Below are positions 1-7,466 of a stretch of 64,000 nt of DNA, piece after piece. The notes below the pieces were generated by a model. That model did not search any database. It was not told where the DNA came from and saw nothing but the letters and a program-made list of their open reading frames with translations. Position 1 is the stretch's first letter. Each line of letters opens with the position of its first letter. Source of the DNA: JADHMP01 sp016779985 (GTDB lineage: Bacteria > Bacteroidota > Bacteroidia > Flavobacteriales > Flavobacteriaceae); NCBI GenBank assembly GCA_016779985.1, contig JADHMP010000003.1, positions 124,001 to 188,000 of the forward strand, written 5' to 3'. Both the position numbers and the translations under genes were made by a program.

Positions 1-1050
1 AGCCATTGTAAATTGCTCTACAAAACGTTGTAAATAGGGGTCAGAAGCGATCATAAAAGTTGTGATAGGAATATTTAATTTACGTGCCTGTTTTGCCTTA
101 GTAAAACATTTTTCTGTGATGTGTTCATCAAGACCTGCACTATTTTTATAATAGCTACCATCAGGCATTTTTAGACAACTGGGTTTGCCGTCTGTAATCA
201 TGAATATTTGCTTATTGGCTCCTTTTTTTCTTCGTAAAATATCCATGGCCAATTCAAGCCCAGCAACTGTGTTAGTATGGAAAGGGCCAACCTCCAGGTA
301 GGGTAAATCCTTGAGGGAAATGGGTCGTGCATCATTTCCAAAAACTAAAATATCTAGCGTATCTTTGGGATAGCGGGTTAATATAAGTTCTGAAAGGGCG
401 AGCGCTACTTTTTTTGCCGGAGTTATTCGGTCTTCTCCATAGAGAATCATACTATGGCTAATGTCAATCATTAAAACGGTGCTCATTTGAGCACTATGAT
501 AGTGCTGTTGAACAACTAAATCCTCTTGTGTTAATTGAAAATCTGATAATCCAGAATTTATTTGTGCATTTTTTATGCTTTCTGTCATTTCAATACGCTC
601 TAGGGGATCGCCAAATTCAAAAGGTCTTAATTGCCCTGCGTCTTCATGATTGTTCCCTATATGTGCCGTCTTATGATTGCCTTTTTTTGATTTTTGTAGT
701 TGACCAAATATTTGTTTCAATGCATATTCTCGTAGAAGTTTTTCTGTTTTAGCTGATATACCCATACCAGATCCTTTGCCTTGTCCTTGTCCTTGTCCTT
801 TTTGATCAGGTTTTTGTTGGATGTATCCTTTGCGCAAAAGGTCTTCAATAAAATTTTCTATGGTATATTCTGGAGTGGTGAGTTGATATTCTTTGTCAAG
901 TTCTCTAAGCCAATCTATGGCTTCATCAAAGTCACCTGAAGTATGAATAATTAATTCTTTAAATACTTCAAAAAGGCGTTCAAAAGGTGTTTTATTATTT
1001 TTTTTGGGTTTTGCAAATACCCAACCCGAGATGCGATCTCTAACATTCAT
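1..1050 (-). CDS. von Willebrand factor A domain protein, 3' end outside window
   Basis: I translated the minus strand from the ATG at 1048-1050 (start MNVRDRISGWVF). The frame stays open to base 1, giving 350 residues with the C-terminus missing. A MIDAS metal-binding motif (DISHS, DxSxS) follows the strand TVLMI at about residue 200, and a second conserved aspartate lies in MITDGKPS, so the C-terminal half is a vWA fold. Before it is a charged N-terminal region and a Gly/Gln/Lys linker (KGQGQGQGKGSG) encoded by tandem 6-base units near 776-800. Family knowledge: such proteins usually pair with a MoxR/ChlI-type AAA ATPase as a metal-dependent chaperone or chelatase; that partner would lie left of the window and is not seen. 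The substrate is unknown. It is transcribed divergently from rimP. Confidence 0.85.
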   Translation of the reverse strand, partial: MNVRDRISGWVFAKPKKNNKTPFERLFEVFKELIIHTSGDFDEAIDWLRELDKEYQLTTPEYTIENFIEDLLRKGYIQQKPDQKGQGQGQGKGSGMGISAKTEKLLREYALKQIFGQLQKSKKGNHKTAHIGNNHEDAGQLRPFEFGDPLERIEMTESIKNAQINSGLSDFQLTQEDLVVQQHYHSAQMSTVLMIDISHSMILYGEDRITPAKKVALALSELILTRYPKDTLDILVFGNDARPISLKDLPYLEVGPFHTNTVAGLELAMDILRRKKGANKQIFMITDGKPSCLKMPDGSYYKNSAGLDEHITEKCFTKAKQARKLNIPITTFMIASDPYLQRFVEQFTMA

Positions 1051-1068
1051 CTTCTATAACAATTTTTT

Positions 1069-1076
1069 CAAATATA
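1069..1076 (-). promoter_or_regulatory. Candidate -7 promoter element for the vWA gene
   Basis: Read on the minus strand this is TATATTTG, a full match to the Bacteroidota -7 consensus TAnnTTTG. It ends 18 bases before the vWA start codon, so the leader would be only about 12 bases. No TTG -33 element sits at the expected 17-23 base spacing, which lowers confidence. Confidence 0.45.
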
Positions 1077-1158
1077 ATTAATGGTTATTAGAGTTAGAAA
1101 CTTTCTGCAAAGTAAAACGCAGTACATTTGAAAAACTAGTTATATTATAGAAAAATGC

Positions 1159-1166
1159 TATATTTG
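1159..1166 (+). promoter_or_regulatory. Candidate -7 promoter element for rimP-nusA-infB
   Basis: TATATTTG matches TAnnTTTG exactly and lies 56 bases before the rimP start. The best upstream TTG (1128-1130) is 28 bases away, longer than the usual 17-23, so the -33 element is weak or absent. Transcription would start near 1172 and run directly into the hairpin at 1189-1218. Confidence 0.5.
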
Positions 1167-1188
1167 CAGGGCATTTGGAAAAATAAAC

Positions 1189-1218
1189 AGAGGCGACCCT
1201 AGAGTCCCTCTTTTTTTT
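1189..1218 (+). terminator. Hairpin plus T-run in the rimP leader, candidate attenuator
   Basis: AGAGG (1189-1193) and GAC (1195-1197), separated by one bulged C, pair with GTC (1204-1206) and CCTCT (1207-1211) around the loop CCTAGA. Eight T residues (1211-1218) follow. The rimP ATG is at 1222, only three bases after the T-run. This has the form of an intrinsic terminator placed inside the leader of the operon that encodes NusA, itself a termination factor. Attenuation is inference; the structure is seen. Confidence 0.55.
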
Positions 1219-1221
1219 ACG

Positions 1222-1683
1222 ATGAATTTTAAAGCAGAAGTTTCGGAACTGGTAGACGCAACATTGAAAGAAATGTCCCATTTATTTTTGATTGATTTAA
1301 AGACAGGTGCAGACAAATCAATTAAAATTATTTTAGATGGAGACCCTGAAGTGCACTTGGAGGATTGCATGAATTTTAGTCGATCCATCGAACACCAGCT
1401 CGACCGTGAAAAGCACGATTTTGCTTTAGAAGTGTCTTCAGCAGGTGTTGGAAGCCCTTTGGTGCAAAAACGACAGTTTTTTAAAAATATTGGTCGTCAA
1501 CTCGAAGTGGAAGCTATTGGAGAAAAACCCATCAATGGAGTTTTGGTTGAGGCAACAGAAAATCAAATTGCACTAGAATGGAAACAAAGAGAACCCAAAC
1601 CAATTGGAAAAGGAAAAATAACAGTAATCAAAAAAAAAACTTTTAGTTACGAGAGTATAAACCGAGCAAAAGTTATTATATAA
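1222..1683 (+). CDS. rimP: Ribosome maturation factor RimP
   Basis: A 153-residue protein of normal RimP length. It has the N-terminal alpha/beta domain (residues about 5-85, with LIDLKTGADKSIKIILDGD and the DCMNFSRSIEHQLD helix) and the C-terminal SH3-like barrel (from about 90, GVGSPLVQKRQF to the end). RimP binds the free 30S subunit and assists its maturation. It is first in the rimP-nusA-infB order that is conserved across bacteria, and nusA follows after 14 bases. The ATG at 1222 is the natural start because it begins the family N-terminus; there is no Shine-Dalgarno sequence, and the ATG sits just after a hairpin and T-run that may control the operon. Confidence 0.95.
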   Translation: MNFKAEVSELVDATLKEMSHLFLIDLKTGADKSIKIILDGDPEVHLEDCMNFSRSIEHQLDREKHDFALEVSSAGVGSPLVQKRQFFKNIGRQLEVEAIGEKPINGVLVEATENQIALEWKQREPKPIGKGKITVIKKKTFSYESINRAKVII

Positions 1684-1697
1684 TTGATCAAAAAACC

Positions 1698-2930
1698 ATG
1701 GAAAATTTAGCACTAATTGATTCATTTTCAGAGTTTAAAGACGAAAAACTAATTGATCGAGTTACCCTTATGGTAATTTTAGAAGATGTTTTTCGAAACA
1801 CCCTTCGCCGGAAATTTGGTTCTGACGAAAATTTTGATATTATTATTAATCCAGACAAAGGTGATCTTGAAATATGGCGTAATCGGATTGTTGTAGAAGA
1901 TGGTGCGGTTGAAGACCCCAATCAAGAGATCGCTCTAACAGAAGCACAAAATATTGAGCCCGATTTTGAAGTTGGTGAAGATGTTTCTGAAGAAGTCAAA
2001 TTAATTGATTTAGGGAGACGAGCCATTCAATTTTTAAGGCAAAATTTGGTTGCCAAAATTTTTGAACACGATAGCACCAATACATTTAAAATATTTAAGG
2101 ATAGAGAGGGAGAAATCTACACCGCAGAAGTTCACCACATTCGTAACAGAGAAATAATTTTGCTGGATGAGGATGGTAATGAGATTATTTTGCCAAAAGA
2201 CCGTCAAATTCCAAATGATTTTTTTAGAAAAGGGGACAATGTGCGAGGAGTCATTGATAGTGTTGAATTGCGTGGAAATAAACCCCGGATCATCCTGTCA
2301 AGAACATCTCCAATTTTTCTTGAAAAATTGTTTGAACAAGAAATTCCAGAAGTTTTTGATGGTCTAATCACGATCAAAAAAGCGGTTAGAATCCCTGGTG
2401 AAAAAGCAAAAGTTGCGGTAGATTCTTATGATGATAGAATTGATCCTGTAGGCGCCTGTGTTGGAATGAAGGGTTCTCGTATACATGGAATTGTGAGAGA
2501 GTTAGGCAATGAAAACATTGATGTGATCAACTATACAAACAATCTTCAATTATTTATTTCAAGGGCATTAAGTCCAGCAAAAGTCAACTCCCTAAAGATT
2601 GATGAAGAAAACAAACGGGTTAAAGTTATTCTCAATCCAGAGGAAGTATCTAAAGCCATTGGAAAAGGAGGCACTAACATTCGCTTAGCAGGAAAATTAA
2701 CTGGTTATGAAATTGATGTATTTAGAGAAGGTGTCGAAGAAGACGTTGAATTGAAAGAATTTTCAGATGAGATCGATGAATGGGTAATACAAGAGTTTAA
2801 GAAGGTAGGCTTAGACACTGCAAAAAGTATTTTAGAACTTGATTCAGACGAATTAATTAAAAGAACAGACTTAGAAGAAGAAACAATAAAAGAGGTAATT
2901 AAAATCCTTAAAACAGAATTTGAAGAATAG
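1698..2930 (+). CDS. nusA: Transcription termination/antitermination factor NusA
   Basis: A 410-residue protein with the NusA domain order: RNA-polymerase-binding N-terminal domain (about 1-125), S1 domain (about 130-200), and two KH domains (KH1 with GACVGMKGSRIHGIV near residue 255; KH2 with AIGKGGTNIRLAGKL near residue 320). It ends in a short helical segment (from about 365, FKKVGLDTAKSILEL) resembling one helix-hairpin-helix unit rather than the two acidic repeats of E. coli NusA. It binds elongating RNA polymerase and stabilises pause and terminator hairpins. It lies between rimP and infB in the conserved operon. The hairpin at 1189-1218 could be a site for negative autoregulation by this protein (inference). 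Confidence 0.96.
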   Translation: MENLALIDSFSEFKDEKLIDRVTLMVILEDVFRNTLRRKFGSDENFDIIINPDKGDLEIWRNRIVVEDGAVEDPNQEIALTEAQNIEPDFEVGEDVSEEVKLIDLGRRAIQFLRQNLVAKIFEHDSTNTFKIFKDREGEIYTAEVHHIRNREIILLDEDGNEIILPKDRQIPNDFFRKGDNVRGVIDSVELRGNKPRIILSRTSPIFLEKLFEQEIPEVFDGLITIKKAVRIPGEKAKVAVDSYDDRIDPVGACVGMKGSRIHGIVRELGNENIDVINYTNNLQLFISRALSPAKVNSLKIDEENKRVKVILNPEEVSKAIGKGGTNIRLAGKLTGYEIDVFREGVEEDVELKEFSDEIDEWVIQEFKKVGLDTAKSILELDSDELIKRTDLEEETIKEVIKILKTEFEE

Positions 2931-2977
2931 GCTGCTAAAATTATTTCTATTTTTATCACCAAGAACAAGGCATATAT

Positions 2978-5575
2978 ATGACAAACCAACCCAATATTCG
3001 ACTTAATAAAGTTCTCAGAGAACTCAATATATCCTTAGATAGGGTTGTTGAATTTTTGAATCAGAAGGGGTTTGAAGTTGAGCCAAGGCCAACAGCAAAA
3101 ATTACTGAAGAAGTCTATCAAGTTTTATTGTCGGAATTTGCAACAGACAAATCAAAAAAAGATGCTTCTCAAGAAGTTAGTGAAGAGAAACGAAAGGAAA
3201 AGGAAAGCCTTCGTATCATTCAAGAAAAAAAGGAGCTTGAGCGCATTGAAAAAGCGGCACAAGCTGAAGTGATAAAAACGGCAAGGGTTTCCTTAGAAAA
3301 ACCCAAAACCTTAGGTAAAATTGATTTAGAAAAAGGGACTAAAAAACCTCAAGAAGCTCAAAATCAACAACCTAAAAAAGAAGAAAAAGTAGTAGAAAAT
3401 AAAGCACCTAAAACGGTTACTCCACCACCTTCACCTAAACCTGCAGAAGAGTCTGCTGCTCCAGAAGCGATTCAAACTAAATATCAAAAACTATCTGGGC
3501 CAAAACAAACCGGCCAAACAGTAAATTTAGATGCTGTTAAGGAGAAAGAAAAAACAGTTGAAGACGCAAGGAGAAGAAAGCGAAAAAGAATAAGCAAAGA
3601 AGCACCACCAATGCCTAAGGCTAAAGAAACTACAAAATCTCGACCAAAACAACAACAGGTTAGAGAGGAAAATCAAGATGAAGATGTACAAAAACAAATA
3701 CGTGAAACTCTAGAAAAACTACAAGGTAAAGCCAGCAAGTCAAAAGCAGCCAAATATAGAAGGGATAAACGAGTACAGCATCGCCAAAAATCAGAAGAAG
3801 AATTAGCCCAGCAAGAAGCTGAAAGCAAACTGCTCAGAGTGACTGAGTTTATTACTGTTGGAGAAGTCGCCACAATGATGGAAGTGACCACTTCTGAAAT
3901 TATTTCGGCTTGTATGTCTTTAGGTATTATGGTAACAATGAACCAAAGATTAGATGCAGAAACCTTAAGTATAGTTGCAGATGAATTTGGTTTTGATGTT
4001 TCTTTTGAAAAGGCCGAGATAGAAGAGAATATAGAAAATGAAGAAGATCATCCAGATGATCTAGAAGCTAGGGCTCCTATTGTTACTGTGATGGGACACG
4101 TTGACCATGGAAAAACTTCATTGTTGGATTATATTCGAGAAGAAAATGTTATTGCGGGAGAATCAGGAGGGATTACTCAACATATAGATGCTTATGCAGT
4201 GACTTTACCTAAGGGACAAAAAATAACTTTCCTAGATACCCCAGGTCACGAGGCATTTACAGCTATGAGAGCGAGAGGTGCACAAGTCACAGATATTGCA
4301 ATTATTGTTGTTGCAGCAGATGATAACATTATGCCTCAGACAAAAGAGGCTATAAGTCATGCACAAGCGGCAAATGTTCCCATTATTTTTGCCATAAATA
4401 AAATTGACAAACCAACTGCAGATCCAGAAAAAGTTAAAGAATCTCTAGCAGGTATGAACTTGATGGTTGAGGATTGGGGTGGAAAAATTCAATCTCATGA
4501 CATTTCTGCACTCAAAGGGACAGGCGTCCAGGAGTTGCTTGAAAAAGTTCTTTTGGAAGCAGAATTGCTAGAACTTAAAGCCAATCCAAACCGTAACGCT
4601 AAAGGAACTGTTGTGGAAGCCTTTTTGGACAAAGGGAGAGGGTATGTTTCAACCGTTATTGTGCAAAACGGAACTTTAAAAATGGGAGATTATTTATTGG
4701 CAGGAAAACAGAGCGGCAAGGTTAAAGCAATGTTTGATGAAAGAGGCAATAAACTAAAACAGGCCCCACCCGCTACACCTGTTTCATTGCTTGGATTAGA
4801 TGGCGCCCCCCAAGCAGGAGATGGTTTTGTGGTGTTAGAAGATGAAAGAGAGGCTAAAGAAATAGCTGCTAAGAGAACCCAACTGCTAAGAGAACAAAAT
4901 GTGCGCACACAAAGACACATCACACTCGATGAGATTGGTAGACGAATCGCTTTAGGTGATTTTAAAGAATTGAACATTATTTTGAAAGGTGACGTTGATG
5001 GATCTGTAGAAGCACTTACTGATTCATTACAAAAACTTTCTACCAAAGAAATTGAGGTAAAAATTATTCATAAAGGGGTTGGTGCCATTACAGAATCTGA
5101 TGTACTGTTGGCCTCCGCTTCTGATGCCATAGTTTTAGGGTTCAATGTTAGGCCTATGGGAAATGCTCGTTCGTTAGCTGAAAAAGAAGAAATTGATATC
5201 CGTTCATATTCCATCATATATGATGCAATTAATGATGTAAAAGATGCTATGGAGGGCATGCTTTCTCCAGAGATGCGAGAAGAAATCAATGGGATGGCCG
5301 AAATAAGAGAAACGTTTAAAATCTCAAAAATAGGAACGATTGCGGGGTGTATGGTCACTTCAGGAAAAATTTATCGAAATTCTATGGTCAGAGTATTGCG
5401 TGAGGGAGTTGTTGTCTTCACAGGAAACTTAGCTTCTTTAAAACGCTTTAAAGATGATGTTAAAGAAGTGGCTAAAGGATACGACTGTGGTCTTCAAGTC
5501 AATAATTACAATGATATTAAAGAAGGCGACACTGTAGAAGCCTTCCATGAAATTGCAGTTAAGAAAAAACTATAA
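2978..5575 (+). CDS. infB: Translation initiation factor IF-2
   Basis: An 865-residue IF-2. It opens with an IF2_N helical domain (residues 1-55, LNKVLRELNISLDRVVEFL), then a long Lys/Glu/Gln/Pro-rich linker (about 60-270) of low complexity. A second IF2_N-like segment follows (about 285-345). The GTPase domain shows G1 GHVDHGKT near residue 372, G2 GGITQH, G3 DTPG, G4 NKID and G5 SALKG. Domains II, III and the C-terminal fMet-tRNA-binding domain complete the protein. IF-2 brings fMet-tRNA to the 30S subunit and promotes subunit joining. It is last in the rimP-nusA-infB operon. Its stop codon TAA (5573-5575) abuts the stop of the convergent SPOR gene. Confidence 0.97.
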   Translation: MTNQPNIRLNKVLRELNISLDRVVEFLNQKGFEVEPRPTAKITEEVYQVLLSEFATDKSKKDASQEVSEEKRKEKESLRIIQEKKELERIEKAAQAEVIKTARVSLEKPKTLGKIDLEKGTKKPQEAQNQQPKKEEKVVENKAPKTVTPPPSPKPAEESAAPEAIQTKYQKLSGPKQTGQTVNLDAVKEKEKTVEDARRRKRKRISKEAPPMPKAKETTKSRPKQQQVREENQDEDVQKQIRETLEKLQGKASKSKAAKYRRDKRVQHRQKSEEELAQQEAESKLLRVTEFITVGEVATMMEVTTSEIISACMSLGIMVTMNQRLDAETLSIVADEFGFDVSFEKAEIEENIENEEDHPDDLEARAPIVTVMGHVDHGKTSLLDYIREENVIAGESGGITQHIDAYAVTLPKGQKITFLDTPGHEAFTAMRARGAQVTDIAIIVVAADDNIMPQTKEAISHAQAANVPIIFAINKIDKPTADPEKVKESLAGMNLMVEDWGGKIQSHDISALKGTGVQELLEKVLLEAELLELKANPNRNAKGTVVEAFLDKGRGYVSTVIVQNGTLKMGDYLLAGKQSGKVKAMFDERGNKLKQAPPATPVSLLGLDGAPQAGDGFVVLEDEREAKEIAAKRTQLLREQNVRTQRHITLDEIGRRIALGDFKELNIILKGDVDGSVEALTDSLQKLSTKEIEVKIIHKGVGAITESDVLLASASDAIVLGFNVRPMGNARSLAEKEEIDIRSYSIIYDAINDVKDAMEGMLSPEMREEINGMAEIRETFKISKIGTIAGCMVTSGKIYRNSMVRVLREGVVVFTGNLASLKRFKDDVKEVAKGYDCGLQVNNYNDIKEGDTVEAFHEIAVKKKL

Positions 5576-5956
5576 AGCCTTTTTCCTTTTCAACAAAAAT
5601 GCAGAGGGGAAATAAGGCTTGACACTATCCAAGGTTTTTTGAGCATACAATTTGTTTTTATAACGTCCAGATTGCACTTTATAATTTGGGGTTTCAAAAC
5701 TTAAGTCAGTAGGAATATCTGGGAAAATCTTTTCAAATCGAGTCTGAATATCTTCTGCCTTTTGCAACGAACCATAGTGAATCTGTATAGTGTAGTAGCT
5801 ATTTTCAAAATTTTCTCTGTCCCATTCAATTTTCAACTCTAACAAGCTGTCTAGTTTTGCATTCTGTTCAATGTTTAAAGCTGATGTTTGTGCTAAACTA
5901 TAGCCAGAACAAAGCAGGGAGAAGAATAGAAAAAACAATGCAAACCTATATACCAT
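5570..5956 (-). CDS. Small secreted SPOR-domain protein
   Basis: A 128-residue protein with a signal peptide (MVYRFALFFLFFSLL, cleavage near residue 22) and a C-terminal SPOR domain (about 50-125; core YYTIQIHYGS, then YKVQSGRYKNKLYAQKTL). SPOR domains bind septal peptidoglycan that lacks stem peptides, so the protein is probably periplasmic and involved in cell-wall or division processes; the exact role is unknown. It is convergent with infB and the coding ends overlap by six bases (adjacent stops, CTATAA). It is divergent from the respiratory operon that starts at 6104. Confidence 0.85.
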   Translation of the reverse strand: MVYRFALFFLFFSLLCSGYSLAQTSALNIEQNAKLDSLLELKIEWDRENFENSYYTIQIHYGSLQKAEDIQTRFEKIFPDIPTDLSFETPNYKVQSGRYKNKLYAQKTLDSVKPYFPSAFLLKRKKAL

Positions 5957-5997
5957 AAGACTCTACAATCATTGCATTTTGTTAGCCCACAAAAAAA

Positions 5998-6031
5998 CAA
6001 ATTTATTCCAAGACTTCTCTTGATTTAACAA
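5998..6031 (-). promoter_or_regulatory. Candidate promoter for the SPOR gene
   Basis: On the minus strand TTG (6031-6029) is followed after 23 bases by TAAATTTG (6005-5998), fitting the flavobacterial pattern TTG-N17-23-TAnnTTTG at its upper spacing limit. Transcription would start near 5991, leaving a leader of about 35 bases before the ATG. Confidence 0.5.
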
Positions 6032-6082
6032 AATCTAATTGTTATTTAGAACTATTATAAATTATTTCTTTTTACAAATAGA

Positions 6083-6090
6083 TACGTTTG
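6083..6090 (+). promoter_or_regulatory. Candidate -7 promoter element for the act-cox operon
   Basis: TACGTTTG matches TAnnTTTG and ends 13 bases before the actA ATG, so the leader would be under 10 bases. No TTG is seen 17-23 bases upstream. It is the only consensus -7 match in the 147-base gap between the SPOR gene and actA. Confidence 0.45.
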
Positions 6091-6103
6091 TTAAAAGGCT
6101 ACT

Positions 6104-7447
6104 ATGTCTTATTTTTGTTCTGATTTTAGAATTGAAACTTTGTACTTTATTAGAAATTATATCCCAATAGAAAAGGCAAGATTTGCATTAAAATCCTTGT
6201 TTCCTTTTATATTTATTTTTTCACTTTTTTTTGCACAAGGCCAAGAGCAGGATGAAGCCGCCATAAAAGCAGGTAAATCCCTTTTCAATGCCAATTGTGC
6301 TGCCTGTCATAAACTCAACAAACGCGCTGTTGGACCAGCTCTGCGTGGTGTTAGCGAAAAATATGACCGCGAGTGGCTCTATCAATGGATCAACAACAGT
6401 ACAGCAATGGTGAAGTCTGGTGATCCACAAGCTGTTGCTGTATATGAGGAATACAACAAATCAGTCATGACTTCATTTCCTCAGCTTTCTACAACAGACA
6501 TAGATAACATCCTTGCCTACACAGATTATATTCCACCTGCGCCAGTTGCAGCTGTTGCTGCTCCAGGTGCCGCTGCTGCAGCGTCTAGTTCAGGAAGTAT
6601 AACTAACAATGTTATATTAGCCGCTCTGGCATTGGTTTTTGCCATTTTGATAGTAATGCTGTTTTTAGTGCAGAAAACTTTAATCAAAATTGCAGCGGCC
6701 AGCGGTGTAGATATAACACCTGTTGAAAAGCCTAGAAGAACACCCATTTGGAAAGCCTTTGTCCAAAACCAATTTATGGTTTTTGTTAGTGTTGTGTTTC
6801 TTCTTTTAAGCAGTGCCTATTTTGTGTATGGTTATTTAATGCAAATTGGCATTGACCAAGGGTATATGCCCGTACAGCCAATCCATTATTCTCACAAAAT
6901 TCATGCTGGAGCGAATCAAATTGAATGCAAGTATTGTCACTCTTCAGCAAGAGTATCAAAACATTCAGGAATACCTTCATTGAATGTTTGTATGAATTGT
7001 CATAAGAATATTGCTGAATATAATGGTGAGGAAGATTTGGCCAATGGGTACACTAAAGATTTTTATACCAAAGAAATTAAAAAGCTTTACACTGCTGTAG
7101 GTTGGGATGAGGATACCCAAAGTTATACTGGTGAATCACAGCCTGTAAAATGGGTGCGTATTCATAACCTGCCCGATTTTGCTTATTTCAATCACTCACA
7201 ACACGTTGAGGTTGGAAAAATTGAATGTCAAAAGTGCCATGGCCCTGTGGAGGAAATGGAAGTGATGTATCAATATTCTCCATTGACTATGGGATGGTGT
7301 ATTAATTGTCATAGAGAAACCAAGGTTCAAGTAGCAGACAATGCCTATTATGAAAAAATACACAAGGCTCTGTCCACAAAATATGGTATTGAAAACCTGA
7401 CCGTCGCTCAAATGGGTGGTCTCGAATGTGGCAAATGCCACTATTAA
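6104..7447 (+). CDS. actA: Alternative Complex III subunit ActA, multihaem cytochrome c with fused monohaem domain
   Basis: A 447-residue protein with six CxxCH haem c motifs. One is N-terminal (CAACH at 65, in a class I cytochrome c domain with likely distal Met near 123). Five are C-terminal (CKYCH 276, CMNCH 297, CQKCH 376, CINCH 400, and CGKCH at the last residues). An Ala/Pro linker (about 145-165) and two membrane segments (about 170-190 and 225-247) separate the two parts. A hydrophobic secretion segment (about 29-46) precedes the first haem. ActA receives electrons in the menaquinol:acceptor complex ACIII and passes them to the oxidase. The start is uncertain: residues 1-28 are long for a signal peptide n-region, and no other ATG lies before the hydrophobic segment. 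First gene of the act-cox operon; actB overlaps or follows closely. Confidence 0.92.
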   Translation: MSYFCSDFRIETLYFIRNYIPIEKARFALKSLFPFIFIFSLFFAQGQEQDEAAIKAGKSLFNANCAACHKLNKRAVGPALRGVSEKYDREWLYQWINNSTAMVKSGDPQAVAVYEEYNKSVMTSFPQLSTTDIDNILAYTDYIPPAPVAAVAAPGAAAAASSSGSITNNVILAALALVFAILIVMLFLVQKTLIKIAAASGVDITPVEKPRRTPIWKAFVQNQFMVFVSVVFLLLSSAYFVYGYLMQIGIDQGYMPVQPIHYSHKIHAGANQIECKYCHSSARVSKHSGIPSLNVCMNCHKNIAEYNGEEDLANGYTKDFYTKEIKKLYTAVGWDEDTQSYTGESQPVKWVRIHNLPDFAYFNHSQHVEVGKIECQKCHGPVEEMEVMYQYSPLTMGWCINCHRETKVQVADNAYYEKIHKALSTKYGIENLTVAQMGGLECGKCHY

Positions 7448-7466
7448 AAGCGATATAAAAAAGTAT

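Noticed and set aside
5555..5592. GAAAAA/TTTTTC inverted repeat between infB and the SPOR gene as bidirectional terminator
   Set aside because: The stem is almost all A-T with mismatches, so it is too weak to call.
7416..7466. ATG at 7416 as actB start
   Set aside because: It overlaps actA coding sequence by 32 bases and adds 17 residues not expected in the family; the ATG at 7467 matches the usual ActB start.
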